DNA from: Ureibacillus terrenus
GTDB taxonomy: Bacteria; Bacillota; Bacilli; Bacillales_A; Planococcaceae
Assembly (NCBI RefSeq): GCF_006569205.1
Contig: NZ_VIGD01000003.1
Location: forward strand, 62,001-126,000
Direction: 5' to 3'
Length of the DNA: 64,000 nt
A program made the translations under genes and the position numbers. Positions 8,304-15,992 of the stretch are shown here, in pieces (positions within the stretch are counted from its first letter, which is position 1; each line of letters opens with the position of its first letter). Under the pieces are notes generated by a model. That model saw only the letters and a list, made by a program, of their open reading frames with translations, had not been told where the DNA came from and searched no databases.

Positions 8304-8382
8304 ATCGCCCTTATCCTGGGGGAATATAAAAGGACAATGAAGAAAACCGCCCTTACCCGGGTGGAATATAAAAGGACAATGA
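8304..8382 (+). repeat. tandem 37-of-42-bp direct repeat carrying RBS-ATG signals
   Basis: Copy one (8304-8340) and copy two (8346-8382) match at all but about four of 37 positions and are offset by 42 bases, a multiple of three. Each ends in AAAAGGACAATGA, a ribosome-site-like stretch next to an ATG. They lie between the cshB promoter and the rightward gene at 8467. The reading frame opened by the first ATG (8337) runs 81 codons and overlaps that gene in another frame. Confidence 0.9.
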
Positions 8383-8466
8383 AAAATATAATGCATAGTA
8401 CTAAGTCAAGTCTTTCAGCACCGGAGTTGATGATAGCGATTTTTGGAACGGAAAGGAGGAAGGGAC

Positions 8467-9135
8467 ATTTTCCAAAATTTAAAAAAAGAAATTGTCGCCA
8501 TCGAAGTATCCGGCGGAAAACTATTAAACGGCTGCATTGTCGATTCAAGCGACGAACTTATTGTCTTGTATGTGAAAAATAAATTTGTCTATGTTCCCTT
8601 TGAACATATTCATTCCTTCTATATAGATACAGAAAATGAGAACAATCTTCAATCTCCTTCAGAAATTCCGGCATTCATTTCAAAAGGAAACGAAAATCTG
8701 ACATTAAAAAACATCCTTTCCTTGGCGACAGGAATCCATGCGGAACTGATGGTGGCCAAAAACGAACCTTTGCACGGCGTCATCACAAAGGTCCTGGATG
8801 ATTATATCGTCTTTGAATCGCCCGTCTATAAAAGCATGTTCATCGCCCAGCGCCATTTGAAATGGCTCATTCCTCATTTTCATCAGTTCCCTTATGGCTT
8901 GAATGAGCAGGAATTCCTTCATCTATCGTCAAAGAACAGCACAACCTTTCAAAACACCTTCGCCTCCCAAATCGCAAACCTGGCCAATCAGTTCGTCATC
9001 CTAAACCTGGGGAAAAACTTTTCCCATATCGGGAGAATCAAAAACGTCAACCACCAGTTGATCACGATTGAAAACGGCAAATCGATTCTCACTTATTTCA
9101 ATCTCTCCCATATTCAAATCCTCCAATTAGTTTAA
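8467..9135 (+). CDS. hypothetical protein with three Sm-like (DUF2642/YuzF-like) repeats; apparent ATT start
   Basis: I do not recognise this protein by name. It seems to contain three copies of a beta-rich module of about 55 residues, roughly 5-55, 75-130 and 155-220. The shared pattern is a hydrophobic strand, G-x-L-x-G, a 'dd-hydrophobic-V' strand, and a final F/Y-x-P-x-x-H-I-x-x-(I/L) strand, reminiscent of the DUF2642 proteins of Bacillus. There is no signal peptide or membrane helix. The only well-placed ribosome site, AAAGGAGGA (8452-8460), sits seven bases before ATT 8467. The in-frame TTG at 8443 lies upstream of that site and has none of its own, so an ATT start (as in infC) is likely. 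It stands alone, inserted between the dct cluster and cshB. Confidence 0.7.
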   Translation: MFQNLKKEIVAIEVSGGKLLNGCIVDSSDELIVLYVKNKFVYVPFEHIHSFYIDTENENNLQSPSEIPAFISKGNENLTLKNILSLATGIHAELMVAKNEPLHGVITKVLDDYIVFESPVYKSMFIAQRHLKWLIPHFHQFPYGLNEQEFLHLSSKNSTTFQNTFASQIANLANQFVILNLGKNFSHIGRIKNVNHQLITIENGKSILTYFNLSHIQILQLV

Positions 9136-9138
9136 TAG

Positions 9139-9195
9139 AAATAAAAAAAGGCTTTCAAGAAAGTTCCCGCCTTCTTAAAAGCCTTTTCTTATTAT
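9139..9195. terminator. bidirectional terminator
   Basis: An AAAAAGGCTTT / AAAAGCCTTTT hairpin with flanking A- and T-runs lies between two convergent genes. Confidence 0.75.
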
Positions 9196-9199
9196 TTTA

Positions 9200-10459
9200 T
9201 TAATGGATTTCCACTTGCTGTTGTTTTAATTCCTCATATTTTGCCACGTCAAATTCCTTTTCCGACTTGGAAATGACGACGGCTGATAATGCATTTCCGA
9301 TCAGATTTGTAACCGAACGGGCTTCGGACATGAAACGGTCCACCCCGATCAATAGGGCGATTCCTTCAATCGGAATAATCGGAAATGCCGCCAAAGTTGC
9401 CGCAAGGGTAATGAATCCGGAGCCAGTAACGCCGGCCGCACCTTTGGAAGTCAGCATCAAGATGGCCAAGATGGTCAGTATTTGCGTCATCGTCAAATCG
9501 ATTCCGTAAGCTTGCGCGATGAACAAGGATGCCATCGACAAATAAATCGCCGTTCCGTCCAAATTGAAGGAATAGCCAGTCGGCACGACAAGTCCGACCG
9601 TTTGCTTGGAGCAGCCGAACCGTTCCAATTTGCGGATCAAAGAAGGCAACGCCGATTCGGAAGAAGATGTACCGATGACGATGAAAATTTCTTCTTTGAT
9701 ATAGGCGATAAATTTAAAAATATTGATGCCATAAAATTTGGCGATGGAACCCAAAATCAAGACGATGAACAAAAACATTGTCGTATAGACTGATGCCATC
9801 AGAAGACCCAGATTGGCAAGGGATTTTACACCGAAATTCCCGATCGTGTAGGCCATCGCGCCAAATGCGCCGATCGGTGAAAAAATCATGACCATGCCGA
9901 CAATTTTGAAAAAGATTTCGGAAACATTTTCAAAGAACGTAATGACAGGCTTGGCTCTTTCTCCGACCGCTGCCGCCGCAAGTCCGAATAACACGGCCGC
10001 AAACAACGTCGGCAACAACTCCCCATTTGCCAAAGCGCCAACAAAGTGTTCAGGTATAATGCTCGAAATAAATTCGGCAAATCCATGCCCTGATTCAGCA
10101 GCGGCCGATGTATATTTGGAAATGTCGGCATTTTCTGCCGCAGACGTATCAAGCCCTTTCCCCGGCTGGATAATCATTGCAACGACAATCCCGATGGCAA
10201 GGGCGAGGGTGGAAACGATTTCAAAATAGAGCAACGCTTTTCCACCGATTTTTCCTACCTTCTTTACATCCCCCATGCTGCCGATTCCAATGACGACTGT
10301 CAAGAAAATGATTGGCGCAATCAACATTTTAATTAATTTAATGAACAGATCCGCCAGAATTTTCAATTTTGCGCCAAACTCAGGCCATATGGCACCGACG
10401 ATGATCCCCAAAATGATTGCGATAATGACTTGAACCGTCAGATTTTTTAAGATTTTCAT
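9200..10459 (-). CDS. dctP: C4-dicarboxylate:cation symporter DctP (DAACS/SDF family)
   Basis: Secondary transporter that imports succinate, fumarate or malate with cations. The 419-residue protein has about eight hydrophobic helices plus re-entrant loops. The serine-rich motif GTSSSESALPSL (about 265-276) and GYSFNLDGTAIY (about 297-308) are hallmarks of the DAACS family. ATG 10459 has GGGGATGAT upstream. Glutamate transporters of the same family look similar, but the adjoining binding protein, sensor kinase and regulator match the dctB-dctS-dctR-dctP (ydbE-H) set of B. subtilis, which supports dicarboxylates. Two palindromes in its upstream region may bind the regulator. Confidence 0.9.
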   Translation of the reverse strand: MKILKNLTVQVIIAIILGIIVGAIWPEFGAKLKILADLFIKLIKMLIAPIIFLTVVIGIGSMGDVKKVGKIGGKALLYFEIVSTLALAIGIVVAMIIQPGKGLDTSAAENADISKYTSAAAESGHGFAEFISSIIPEHFVGALANGELLPTLFAAVLFGLAAAAVGERAKPVITFFENVSEIFFKIVGMVMIFSPIGAFGAMAYTIGNFGVKSLANLGLLMASVYTTMFLFIVLILGSIAKFYGINIFKFIAYIKEEIFIVIGTSSSESALPSLIRKLERFGCSKQTVGLVVPTGYSFNLDGTAIYLSMASLFIAQAYGIDLTMTQILTILAILMLTSKGAAGVTGSGFITLAATLAAFPIIPIEGIALLIGVDRFMSEARSVTNLIGNALSAVVISKSEKEFDVAKYEELKQQQVEIH

Positions 10460-10613
10460 ATCATCATCCCCGTCATAATAGATTTGTTTTTGCTTGAATC
10501 TATAATAATAAAAATTATTTGAAAATTAGGGTTTCGTTCATAATAGTTGTTTTGTTTCTTTTGTTCATTCCGAGGAAACCTTCTTTGAACCGTTCGGAAT
10601 TTCAGCGTTTTTC

Positions 10614-10657
10614 TTGTTATAACACTGATTTTTTCTTATGAAATTGTTATATAACAA
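10614..10657. promoter_or_regulatory. pair of TTGTTAT palindromes upstream of dctP (candidate DctR sites)
   Basis: TTGTTATAACA (10614-10624) and TTGTTATATAACAA (10644-10657) share the half-site TTGTTAT and begin exactly 30 bases apart, about three helical turns. They are near the 3' end of dctB and 155-190 bases ahead of dctP. A CitB-type regulator (DctR) encoded nearby is the obvious candidate binder. No convincing -35/-10 pair is visible between them and dctP. Confidence 0.45.
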
Positions 10658-10659
10658 AA

Positions 10660-10697
10660 ATAAAAAAGGCTTCCTTTTTTAAAGGAAACCTTTCATT
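10660..10697 (-). terminator. intrinsic terminator after dctB
   Basis: Minus-strand stem AAAGGTTTCCTTT / AAAGGAAGCCTTT, closed by a short A-rich loop and followed by TTTTATTTTT. Confidence 0.85.
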
Positions 10698-10722
10698 TTG
10701 TTCATTTTGTTCAATAGAAAAT

Positions 10723-11772
10723 TTAATGTACTTTCCCGATTTCTTCCAGCAACATTTTAAAATAATTTCCGTTTATTTTTTTGTTGTATGACTCATAAAG
10801 AGGGCTGACCGCTTTCTTCCATTGTCTTTTATTTTCTTCATCCAACTTCATGATTTTTACATCCGGCTCATTGGAAAGCTTCCGCAGATATTCTTCATTG
10901 ACCTTTTCGGCAAGGGCAAATTGCCAACCCTGCATTTCTTCCAAAGCTTCCAAAATGATTTGTTGGTCCTTTTCTGTCAAACTGTTCCAAAACTCTTCGT
11001 TCATCATCACCGCATAAGCCATAATGCCGTGGTTGGACAACGTGATGTAATTTTCCATGGTGTAGAATTTCTTGGAATAGATATTGGAAATTGTGTTTTC
11101 CTGTGCGTCAATTAAATGATTCTGGATTTCGTAATATACATCATCAAAATTCAAAGGAACGGGATCTGCATGGAGATATTCAAATTGCTGAGAGATGATG
11201 CCGCTGTCCATCGTTCGGACCCGTTTTCCCCGAAAATCTTCCGCGCGGACAATCGGACTGTTGGAAGATATTTGCTTAAAGCCGTTGCTCCAAAAGGTGA
11301 GCCCTTTGATATGAAGTTTCGATAAATCCTCCAATAACGCTTCGCTCAGGTCTCCTGTCAAAACGGCTTTCAGCTCCTCATTCGTTTCGATGAGAAAAGG
11401 CAAGTCCAATACCTGCCAACTTGGAAGGCGGGATGTCATTTTGGACGTGGTCGGCGCAATCATTTGCACCTCATTGTCCAATAATGCCTCCAGTTCATCA
11501 TAATCGCTGTGCAAGATGCCGTCCGGAAAAACTTTTACGATGATGCGTCCCCCGCTTTTTTCTTCCACGAGTTCCGCAAACTTTTTGGCCGCCATCCCCT
11601 TTGGCGTATTTTCCGCCACGACATGGCTGAAATGGATCACAATTTGGTCGTCCAATCCGACCTGCTCATCATCGTAAGCGATTTTTTCGTTTGAAAACGC
11701 TCCTTGCTGGTAGGCGATGAATCCCATAATAAATAGAATCGTCAACACAGCGCAAGCCAAAAAATATTTCAT
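10723..11772 (-). CDS. dctB: TRAP-type C4-dicarboxylate-binding protein DctB
   Basis: Membrane-anchored extracytoplasmic solute-binding protein of the DctP/TAXI-like TRAP family (349 residues). The first 25 residues form an uncleaved-looking signal anchor. They are followed by the family start IVIHFSHVVAENTPKG and by VKVFPDGILHSD. The key segment FRGKRVRTMDSGI carries the carboxylate-binding Arg. No TRAP permease (DctQ/DctM) is present. In B. subtilis the homologue acts with the DctS kinase as a co-sensor rather than in transport, and the divergent position next to dctS here supports the same role. ATG 11772 is preceded by a modest GGTGAAA site. Confidence 0.88.
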   Translation of the reverse strand: MKYFLACAVLTILFIMGFIAYQQGAFSNEKIAYDDEQVGLDDQIVIHFSHVVAENTPKGMAAKKFAELVEEKSGGRIIVKVFPDGILHSDYDELEALLDNEVQMIAPTTSKMTSRLPSWQVLDLPFLIETNEELKAVLTGDLSEALLEDLSKLHIKGLTFWSNGFKQISSNSPIVRAEDFRGKRVRTMDSGIISQQFEYLHADPVPLNFDDVYYEIQNHLIDAQENTISNIYSKKFYTMENYITLSNHGIMAYAVMMNEEFWNSLTEKDQQIILEALEEMQGWQFALAEKVNEEYLRKLSNEPDVKIMKLDEENKRQWKKAVSPLYESYNKKINGNYFKMLLEEIGKVH

Positions 11773-11849
11773 ATACGTTTCACCATAATGACATGTAATA
11801 TAATATGGTTATAGCCATTATGACAAAAAAGCGTCCGGAGGGCAATGAA

Positions 11850-13445
11850 TTGGAAAAAAGAAAATTGTCAATGAACACGAAAATTATGCTCCTGACCTTT
11901 TTCATTATTGCCTTCTCCTTTTTTATTGCCGGTACGTTTGTTCTGGGAAGCATGATCAAGGAAAGGGAAAAAGAAATCGGGCAAAGGGCCATGCTGGTGG
12001 CAAGGACGGTTGCGAATCTGCCTGAAATCAAAACGGCCCTGTTAAACGATAATTTCCGGGAAGCTTCGAAGAGAATCGATGATATCGTGGATGAAATCCG
12101 CACCATCAACCGCGCGGAATATATCGTTGTGATGGACATGGACCGGATCAAATATTCCCATCCATCCAAAAAGCAGATTGGAAGAAAGAGCCGGTCGACC
12201 GATTTAAACGCGGCCTTTGCCGAACACTATTATCTTTCCAAAGCAAAAGGAGAAAAAGGAACGACGATTCGGGCATTCGTCCCGATCATGGAGCAAAATA
12301 AGCAAATCGGTGTCACGGTTGTCGGCTACTTTCTGCCGACATTCAATGATTTCTTTTCCGAATATTCCAATGAAATTTTCATCACCTTCGCCCTGTCGAT
12401 GATCTTTAGTACCTTTGGCGCAAAAGCCCTTGGCATGAATATTAAGAAGCAGATTTTCGGCCTTGAGCCCGATGAGATTGCCAAAATGTATGTAGAACGG
12501 ACGGAAACCTTCAACTCGATGCATGACGGCATTATCGCCATTGATCAGGATATGAAGATCACCATTTTTAATCAAAAAGCTTGCGAAATTTTAGGCGTTG
12601 ATTTAAAGCCTTCCGAATGCATCGGAAAAAGGATTGAGGAAGTGATTCCGGACACAAGGCTGCCGGAAATCGTCAATACCGAAAAACCTGTGTATGACCA
12701 AGAAATTTTTGTCAACAACCACAGCATTTTGAGCAACCGGATTCCCATCGTGGTGGACGGGAAAGTGGTCGGTGCCGTCGCCGTATTCAAAGATCTGACC
12801 GCCTTTAAAAAGATGGCGGAAGAATTGACGGGCGTGAAAGCATATGTACAAGCCCTTCGCGTGCAAACCCATGAATACAAAAACAAACTGCATACCATTG
12901 CGGGGCTATTGCATTTAGGGCACACCAAACAGGCGTTGGAATACTTGTCGCAAGTTTCAAGCGAGCATGACAATGTCACAAAATTCCTGAATGAACGGAT
13001 CTGCAATGAAAACATTTCCGGGTTATTATTAGGGAAAATCATCCGGGGCAAAGAATTGGGCATTACCGTGACCATCGACAAGGAAACCCATTTCACCAAT
13101 TTTCCGGAGAAGCTGGATTACCATGATTTTGTCGTGTTGCTGGGAAATTTGATCGAAAATGCTTTTGATGCGCTAATCGCCGCGGACAGGGAAGATAAAG
13201 CAATCCACATCTCGATTGACGACCGGGACGGGGTGCTGGCCATTGAAGTGAGCGACAACGGCATCGGCATGACGGATGAAGTAAAAGCGCGCATTTTCGA
13301 AAGGGGCTTCTCCACAAAAGATAATGAAAACCGTGGAATCGGCCTGTTTCTGGTGAAAGAAATTGTGGAAAAAGGAAACGGTGTTATGGAAGTATCATCC
13401 GCGCCAGACCAGGGAACGACATTTTTGATTACATTCGATTTATAG
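11850..13445 (+). CDS. dctS: C4-dicarboxylate sensor histidine kinase DctS
   Basis: CitA/DcuS-type membrane sensor kinase. The order is a transmembrane helix near residues 8-30, an extracytoplasmic PDC sensor (about 35-160), a second helix (about 160-190), a cytoplasmic PAS domain (about 215-320), a SpoOB-like dimerisation segment with the phosphoacceptor His in RVQTHEYKNKLH, and an ATPase domain (NLIENAFDA, SDNGIGM, GRGIGL-like). Starts at 11805 or 11820 are possible, but TTG 11850 has GGAGGG exactly seven bases upstream, giving 531 residues. It is co-transcribed with dctR. Confidence 0.9.
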   Translation: MEKRKLSMNTKIMLLTFFIIAFSFFIAGTFVLGSMIKEREKEIGQRAMLVARTVANLPEIKTALLNDNFREASKRIDDIVDEIRTINRAEYIVVMDMDRIKYSHPSKKQIGRKSRSTDLNAAFAEHYYLSKAKGEKGTTIRAFVPIMEQNKQIGVTVVGYFLPTFNDFFSEYSNEIFITFALSMIFSTFGAKALGMNIKKQIFGLEPDEIAKMYVERTETFNSMHDGIIAIDQDMKITIFNQKACEILGVDLKPSECIGKRIEEVIPDTRLPEIVNTEKPVYDQEIFVNNHSILSNRIPIVVDGKVVGAVAVFKDLTAFKKMAEELTGVKAYVQALRVQTHEYKNKLHTIAGLLHLGHTKQALEYLSQVSSEHDNVTKFLNERICNENISGLLLGKIIRGKELGITVTIDKETHFTNFPEKLDYHDFVVLLGNLIENAFDALIAADREDKAIHISIDDRDGVLAIEVSDNGIGMTDEVKARIFERGFSTKDNENRGIGLFLVKEIVEKGNGVMEVSSAPDQGTTFLITFDL

Positions 13446-13454
13446 GAGGTTTTC

Positions 13455-14171
13455 ATGGCTATAAAAGTTTTATTGATTGAAGATGATCCGATGGTTCGGG
13501 AAGTAAACAGGCAGTTTATTGAAAAAGTGGAAGGTTTTAAAGTGATTGCCATGTGCAAAAATGGCGTGGAAGGATTCGAAAAAATCCTTGAATGCAAACC
13601 TGATTTGGTATTCATGGATATCTTTATGCCTGAACAGGATGGGATTGCGACTTTAAAAAAAATCCGTTCCAGCAATTTGCCGGTCGATTGCATCGCCGTC
13701 ACGGCGGCCAATGATATGCAAACCATCCAGCAAATATTGCATTTAGGCGTTTACGATTACATTATGAAGCCATTTACCTTCGAGCGCATGCAGCAAACCT
13801 TGTTGAATTATAAAAAATTTAAATTGATCAGTTCGGAATCGCAAATTTTAAACCAGGAAGAATTGGACAACCTGCTCCATCCGCAGACCGGCCATTCCGA
13901 TGCGGAAACAAAGGACGAACTGTTGCCGGAAGAGCTGCCAAAAGGGTTCAACCGGTCCACCCTAAATAAAGTGATCCACTATCTTCTTGAAGCGGAAAAC
14001 GGCGCTTCCGCCGATGAAGTGGCAGCAGCCATCGGGGTCGCAAGGGTGACGGCAAGACGGTATTTGGATTTTCTGGAAAAACAAAAAATGGTGAGCGTCG
14101 ATGCCCATTACGGCGGTGTCGGAAGACCGGTCAACCAATATTTTATCCAGAAGAATAACCTTAAAATGTAG
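13455..14171 (+). CDS. dctR: C4-dicarboxylate response regulator DctR (CitB family)
   Basis: Transcription activator phosphorylated by DctS. The receiver domain (about 1-120) has the acidic pair E9/D10-D11, the phosphoacceptor Asp55 in LVFMDIFMPEQDG, T/A switch residues and K about 105 in MKPF. A Lys-rich linker leads to a C-terminal winged helix (ASADEVAAAIGVARVTARRYLDFLEK). It follows dctS by nine bases with an AGGAGG site, so the two form one operon. The likely target is the dctP upstream region. Confidence 0.92.
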   Translation: MAIKVLLIEDDPMVREVNRQFIEKVEGFKVIAMCKNGVEGFEKILECKPDLVFMDIFMPEQDGIATLKKIRSSNLPVDCIAVTAANDMQTIQQILHLGVYDYIMKPFTFERMQQTLLNYKKFKLISSESQILNQEELDNLLHPQTGHSDAETKDELLPEELPKGFNRSTLNKVIHYLLEAENGASADEVAAAIGVARVTARRYLDFLEKQKMVSVDAHYGGVGRPVNQYFIQKNNLKM

Positions 14172-14183
14172 CAATGAAAAAAT

Positions 14184-14237
14184 AAAAAAGGATTTTATAT
14201 ATTAGCGGAATCTAATATATAAAATCCTTTTATTTAT
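14184..14237. terminator. intrinsic terminator after dctS-dctR
   Basis: A 20-bp stem (AAAAGGATTTTATATATTAG and its complement) with the six-base loop CGGAAT is flanked by A- and T-runs. It separates the dct module from the convergent ispH. Confidence 0.92.
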
Positions 14238-14264
14238 TATTCAATTTTAAGGCGGTACCATTGA

Positions 14265-15233
14265 TTATTCCGGCAAAATTTTTGGAACCGGTTTTGGCTC
14301 TTTGATCTTTGGAAGAATTTTGTCAAGGGTCACTGAACGTTGAATGACATGGGTCGATGGATCGTTTTTATCAAATTTCTCCAAAAACGAGATGACCTCT
14401 TTGACGATCGGCGTCGGTGTCGAAGCGCCCGCCGTCACGGCCACTTTGTCGATATCCATCAGCCACTCAATTTTTAATTCCGATAAATCGGCAATACGGT
14501 AAGCCGGTATGCCTGCAATTTCTTCCGACACTTGCTTCAACCGGTTGGTATTGTTGGAGCGCGGATCGCCCACAACAATGAGCAGATCGGCGTCCTTCGC
14601 CTGCTGGGCAACCGCTTCCTGGCGCATTTGGGTGGCCATGCAAATTTCTTCATGGACTTCTACATGAGGATATTTTTCTTTTATATAATCCATCAAATGT
14701 TTGACGTCCCATTGGCTCATGGTTGTTTGGTTGGTGACAAGCAATTTGTCATTTTGCAGATTCAGATTGTCAATATCTTCTTTATTTTCCACCAAATATA
14801 CGTGTTCCGGCGCTACACCGATTGCCCCTTCAGGCTCCGGATGGTTTTTTTTCCCGATATATATGATGTCATAGCCTTGACTTACTTTTTCCCGGATCAA
14901 TTCATGGGTCACCGTCACGTCCGGACATGTTGCATCAATGGCAACAAGGCCTTTTCTTTTTGCAATTTCGCGCACTTCCGGCGATACCCCGTGGGCAGTG
15001 AAAATGACCGTCCCTTTATCGACTTTTTCAATGATTTCTTTCCGGTCTTTTCCGTCAAGGGTGATAATCCCTTCTCTTTCAAATGCATCCGTTACGTGTT
15101 TATTATGAACAATCATCCCTAAAATGTAGATGGGTCTGGGCAATGTTTTATCCATTGCGGCATTTCGAGCAATGACCATTGCGTCAACCACGCCATAGCA
15201 ATAGCCGCGTGGACTGATTTTGATGACTTCCAT
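14265..15233 (-). CDS. ispH: 4-hydroxy-3-methylbut-2-enyl diphosphate reductase
   Basis: Final iron-sulfur enzyme of the MEP isoprenoid pathway, making IPP and DMAPP. Cluster cysteines are C12 in RGYCYG, the Cys in DATCPDV (about 97) and the Cys in EICMATQ. The substrate motif [10 protein letters not shown] and the GASTPT loop are also present. It has 322 residues from ATG 15233, with an AAGGAG site ten bases ahead. The gene has its own promoter and ends against the dctR terminator. Confidence 0.97.
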   Translation of the reverse strand: MEVIKISPRGYCYGVVDAMVIARNAAMDKTLPRPIYILGMIVHNKHVTDAFEREGIITLDGKDRKEIIEKVDKGTVIFTAHGVSPEVREIAKRKGLVAIDATCPDVTVTHELIREKVSQGYDIIYIGKKNHPEPEGAIGVAPEHVYLVENKEDIDNLNLQNDKLLVTNQTTMSQWDVKHLMDYIKEKYPHVEVHEEICMATQMRQEAVAQQAKDADLLIVVGDPRSNNTNRLKQVSEEIAGIPAYRIADLSELKIEWLMDIDKVAVTAGASTPTPIVKEVISFLEKFDKNDPSTHVIQRSVTLDKILPKIKEPKPVPKILPE

Positions 15234-15265
15234 CGTGTCAACTCCTTCTGTTGGTACATAACTTT

Positions 15266-15294
15266 ATTATACCGGAGCTTGACACTGATTACAA
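15266..15294 (-). promoter_or_regulatory. sigma-A promoter of ispH
   Basis: Minus-strand TTGTAA (15294-15289) and TATAAT (15271-15266) are separated by 17 bases, just after the vrrA stop. Confidence 0.8.
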
Positions 15295-15299
15295 AGTTT

Positions 15300-15755
15300 C
15301 TATTTTATATATGGATCAAACGGCGGCTGAAAGATTTTCGGAACGGAAGGCCTCGTTTCATAGGATGGTCTCTGGCTTCTTCCTGTTTGGCCGAATCTTT
15401 CGGATCGGGATGATCTTTCCGCTTCTTCCCTTGGTTCATTTCCTTGTGACGGAATCCCTTGGAATCCTTTATATAATTTCCACAATGCCGGCAAATTCCG
15501 GAGCATCGGTGCAGCTTGCTGGATATAGGGCTGGAAGCTTTGGGCTGTCGCCAAAAAGCGATTCGCCGTTTCCAAAAGGGTATCCAATCTGGTTGCTCCC
15601 TTTGGCATTGGAGGAAAATTGCGTGGAACCGGTGGCGGCAATGGTCCCGGCCGAAAGCCGAATGGCTGCGGCGGTTGAGGGAACTGCGGAGGTGTTGGCG
15701 CGAAAAAGTTCGGTCTTATTGGCGGCATCTGGTAATGAAAATGATGTGGTTGCAT
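15300..15755 (-). CDS. yqfQ: VrrA/YqfQ family protein, proline-rich
   Basis: Protein of unknown function (151 residues). The first 50 residues are Pro/Phe/Gln-rich, with repeated P-P-x-F and Q-P-P units. The middle (about 52-90) is a conserved amphipathic segment including LDTLLETANRFLATAQSFQP. The tail is low-complexity and charged. This domain plan and the position beside ispH match YqfQ of B. subtilis and VrrA of the B. cereus group, where the Pro/Gln repeat is polymorphic. The start ATG 15755 follows AAAGGAG. Some relatives are considered spore-associated; nothing in this sequence proves that. Confidence 0.8.
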   Translation of the reverse strand: MQPHHFHYQMPPIRPNFFAPTPPQFPQPPQPFGFRPGPLPPPVPRNFPPMPKGATRLDTLLETANRFLATAQSFQPYIQQAAPMLRNLPALWKLYKGFQGIPSQGNEPREEAERSSRSERFGQTGRSQRPSYETRPSVPKIFQPPFDPYIK

Positions 15756-15940
15756 GGAAATCTCCTTTCTGTTTAATCAATGACGTAAGCTTTCTAAAAT
15801 AGGATATGCAAGCATTGGAGGAAAGGTACAATACCGGCTGAGGAAGGATGAGGATGCCATTCCTTGCTTGCGAAAAAACACTGCACCCTATTGACAATAA
15901 TGCCCGGCTATTGGGCCTTTATTCCCCGGTTTGCCATGAG

Positions 15941-15985
15941 AAAAAAAAATCGGATGAAAACCGCTGACGCTTTCATCCGCTCCTT
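15941..15985 (-). terminator. intrinsic terminator after yqfO
   Basis: Minus-strand stem CGGATGAAA / TTTCATCCG (15979-15971 with 15959-15951) followed by nine Ts. Confidence 0.9.
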
Positions 15986-15992
15986 TTTTCAA

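Noticed and set aside
8337-8582. 81-codon frame starting in the tandem repeat
   Set aside because: Overlaps the better-supported 8467 gene in another frame; composition is basic and unlike a protein family. Kept only as a possible upstream ORF in the findings.
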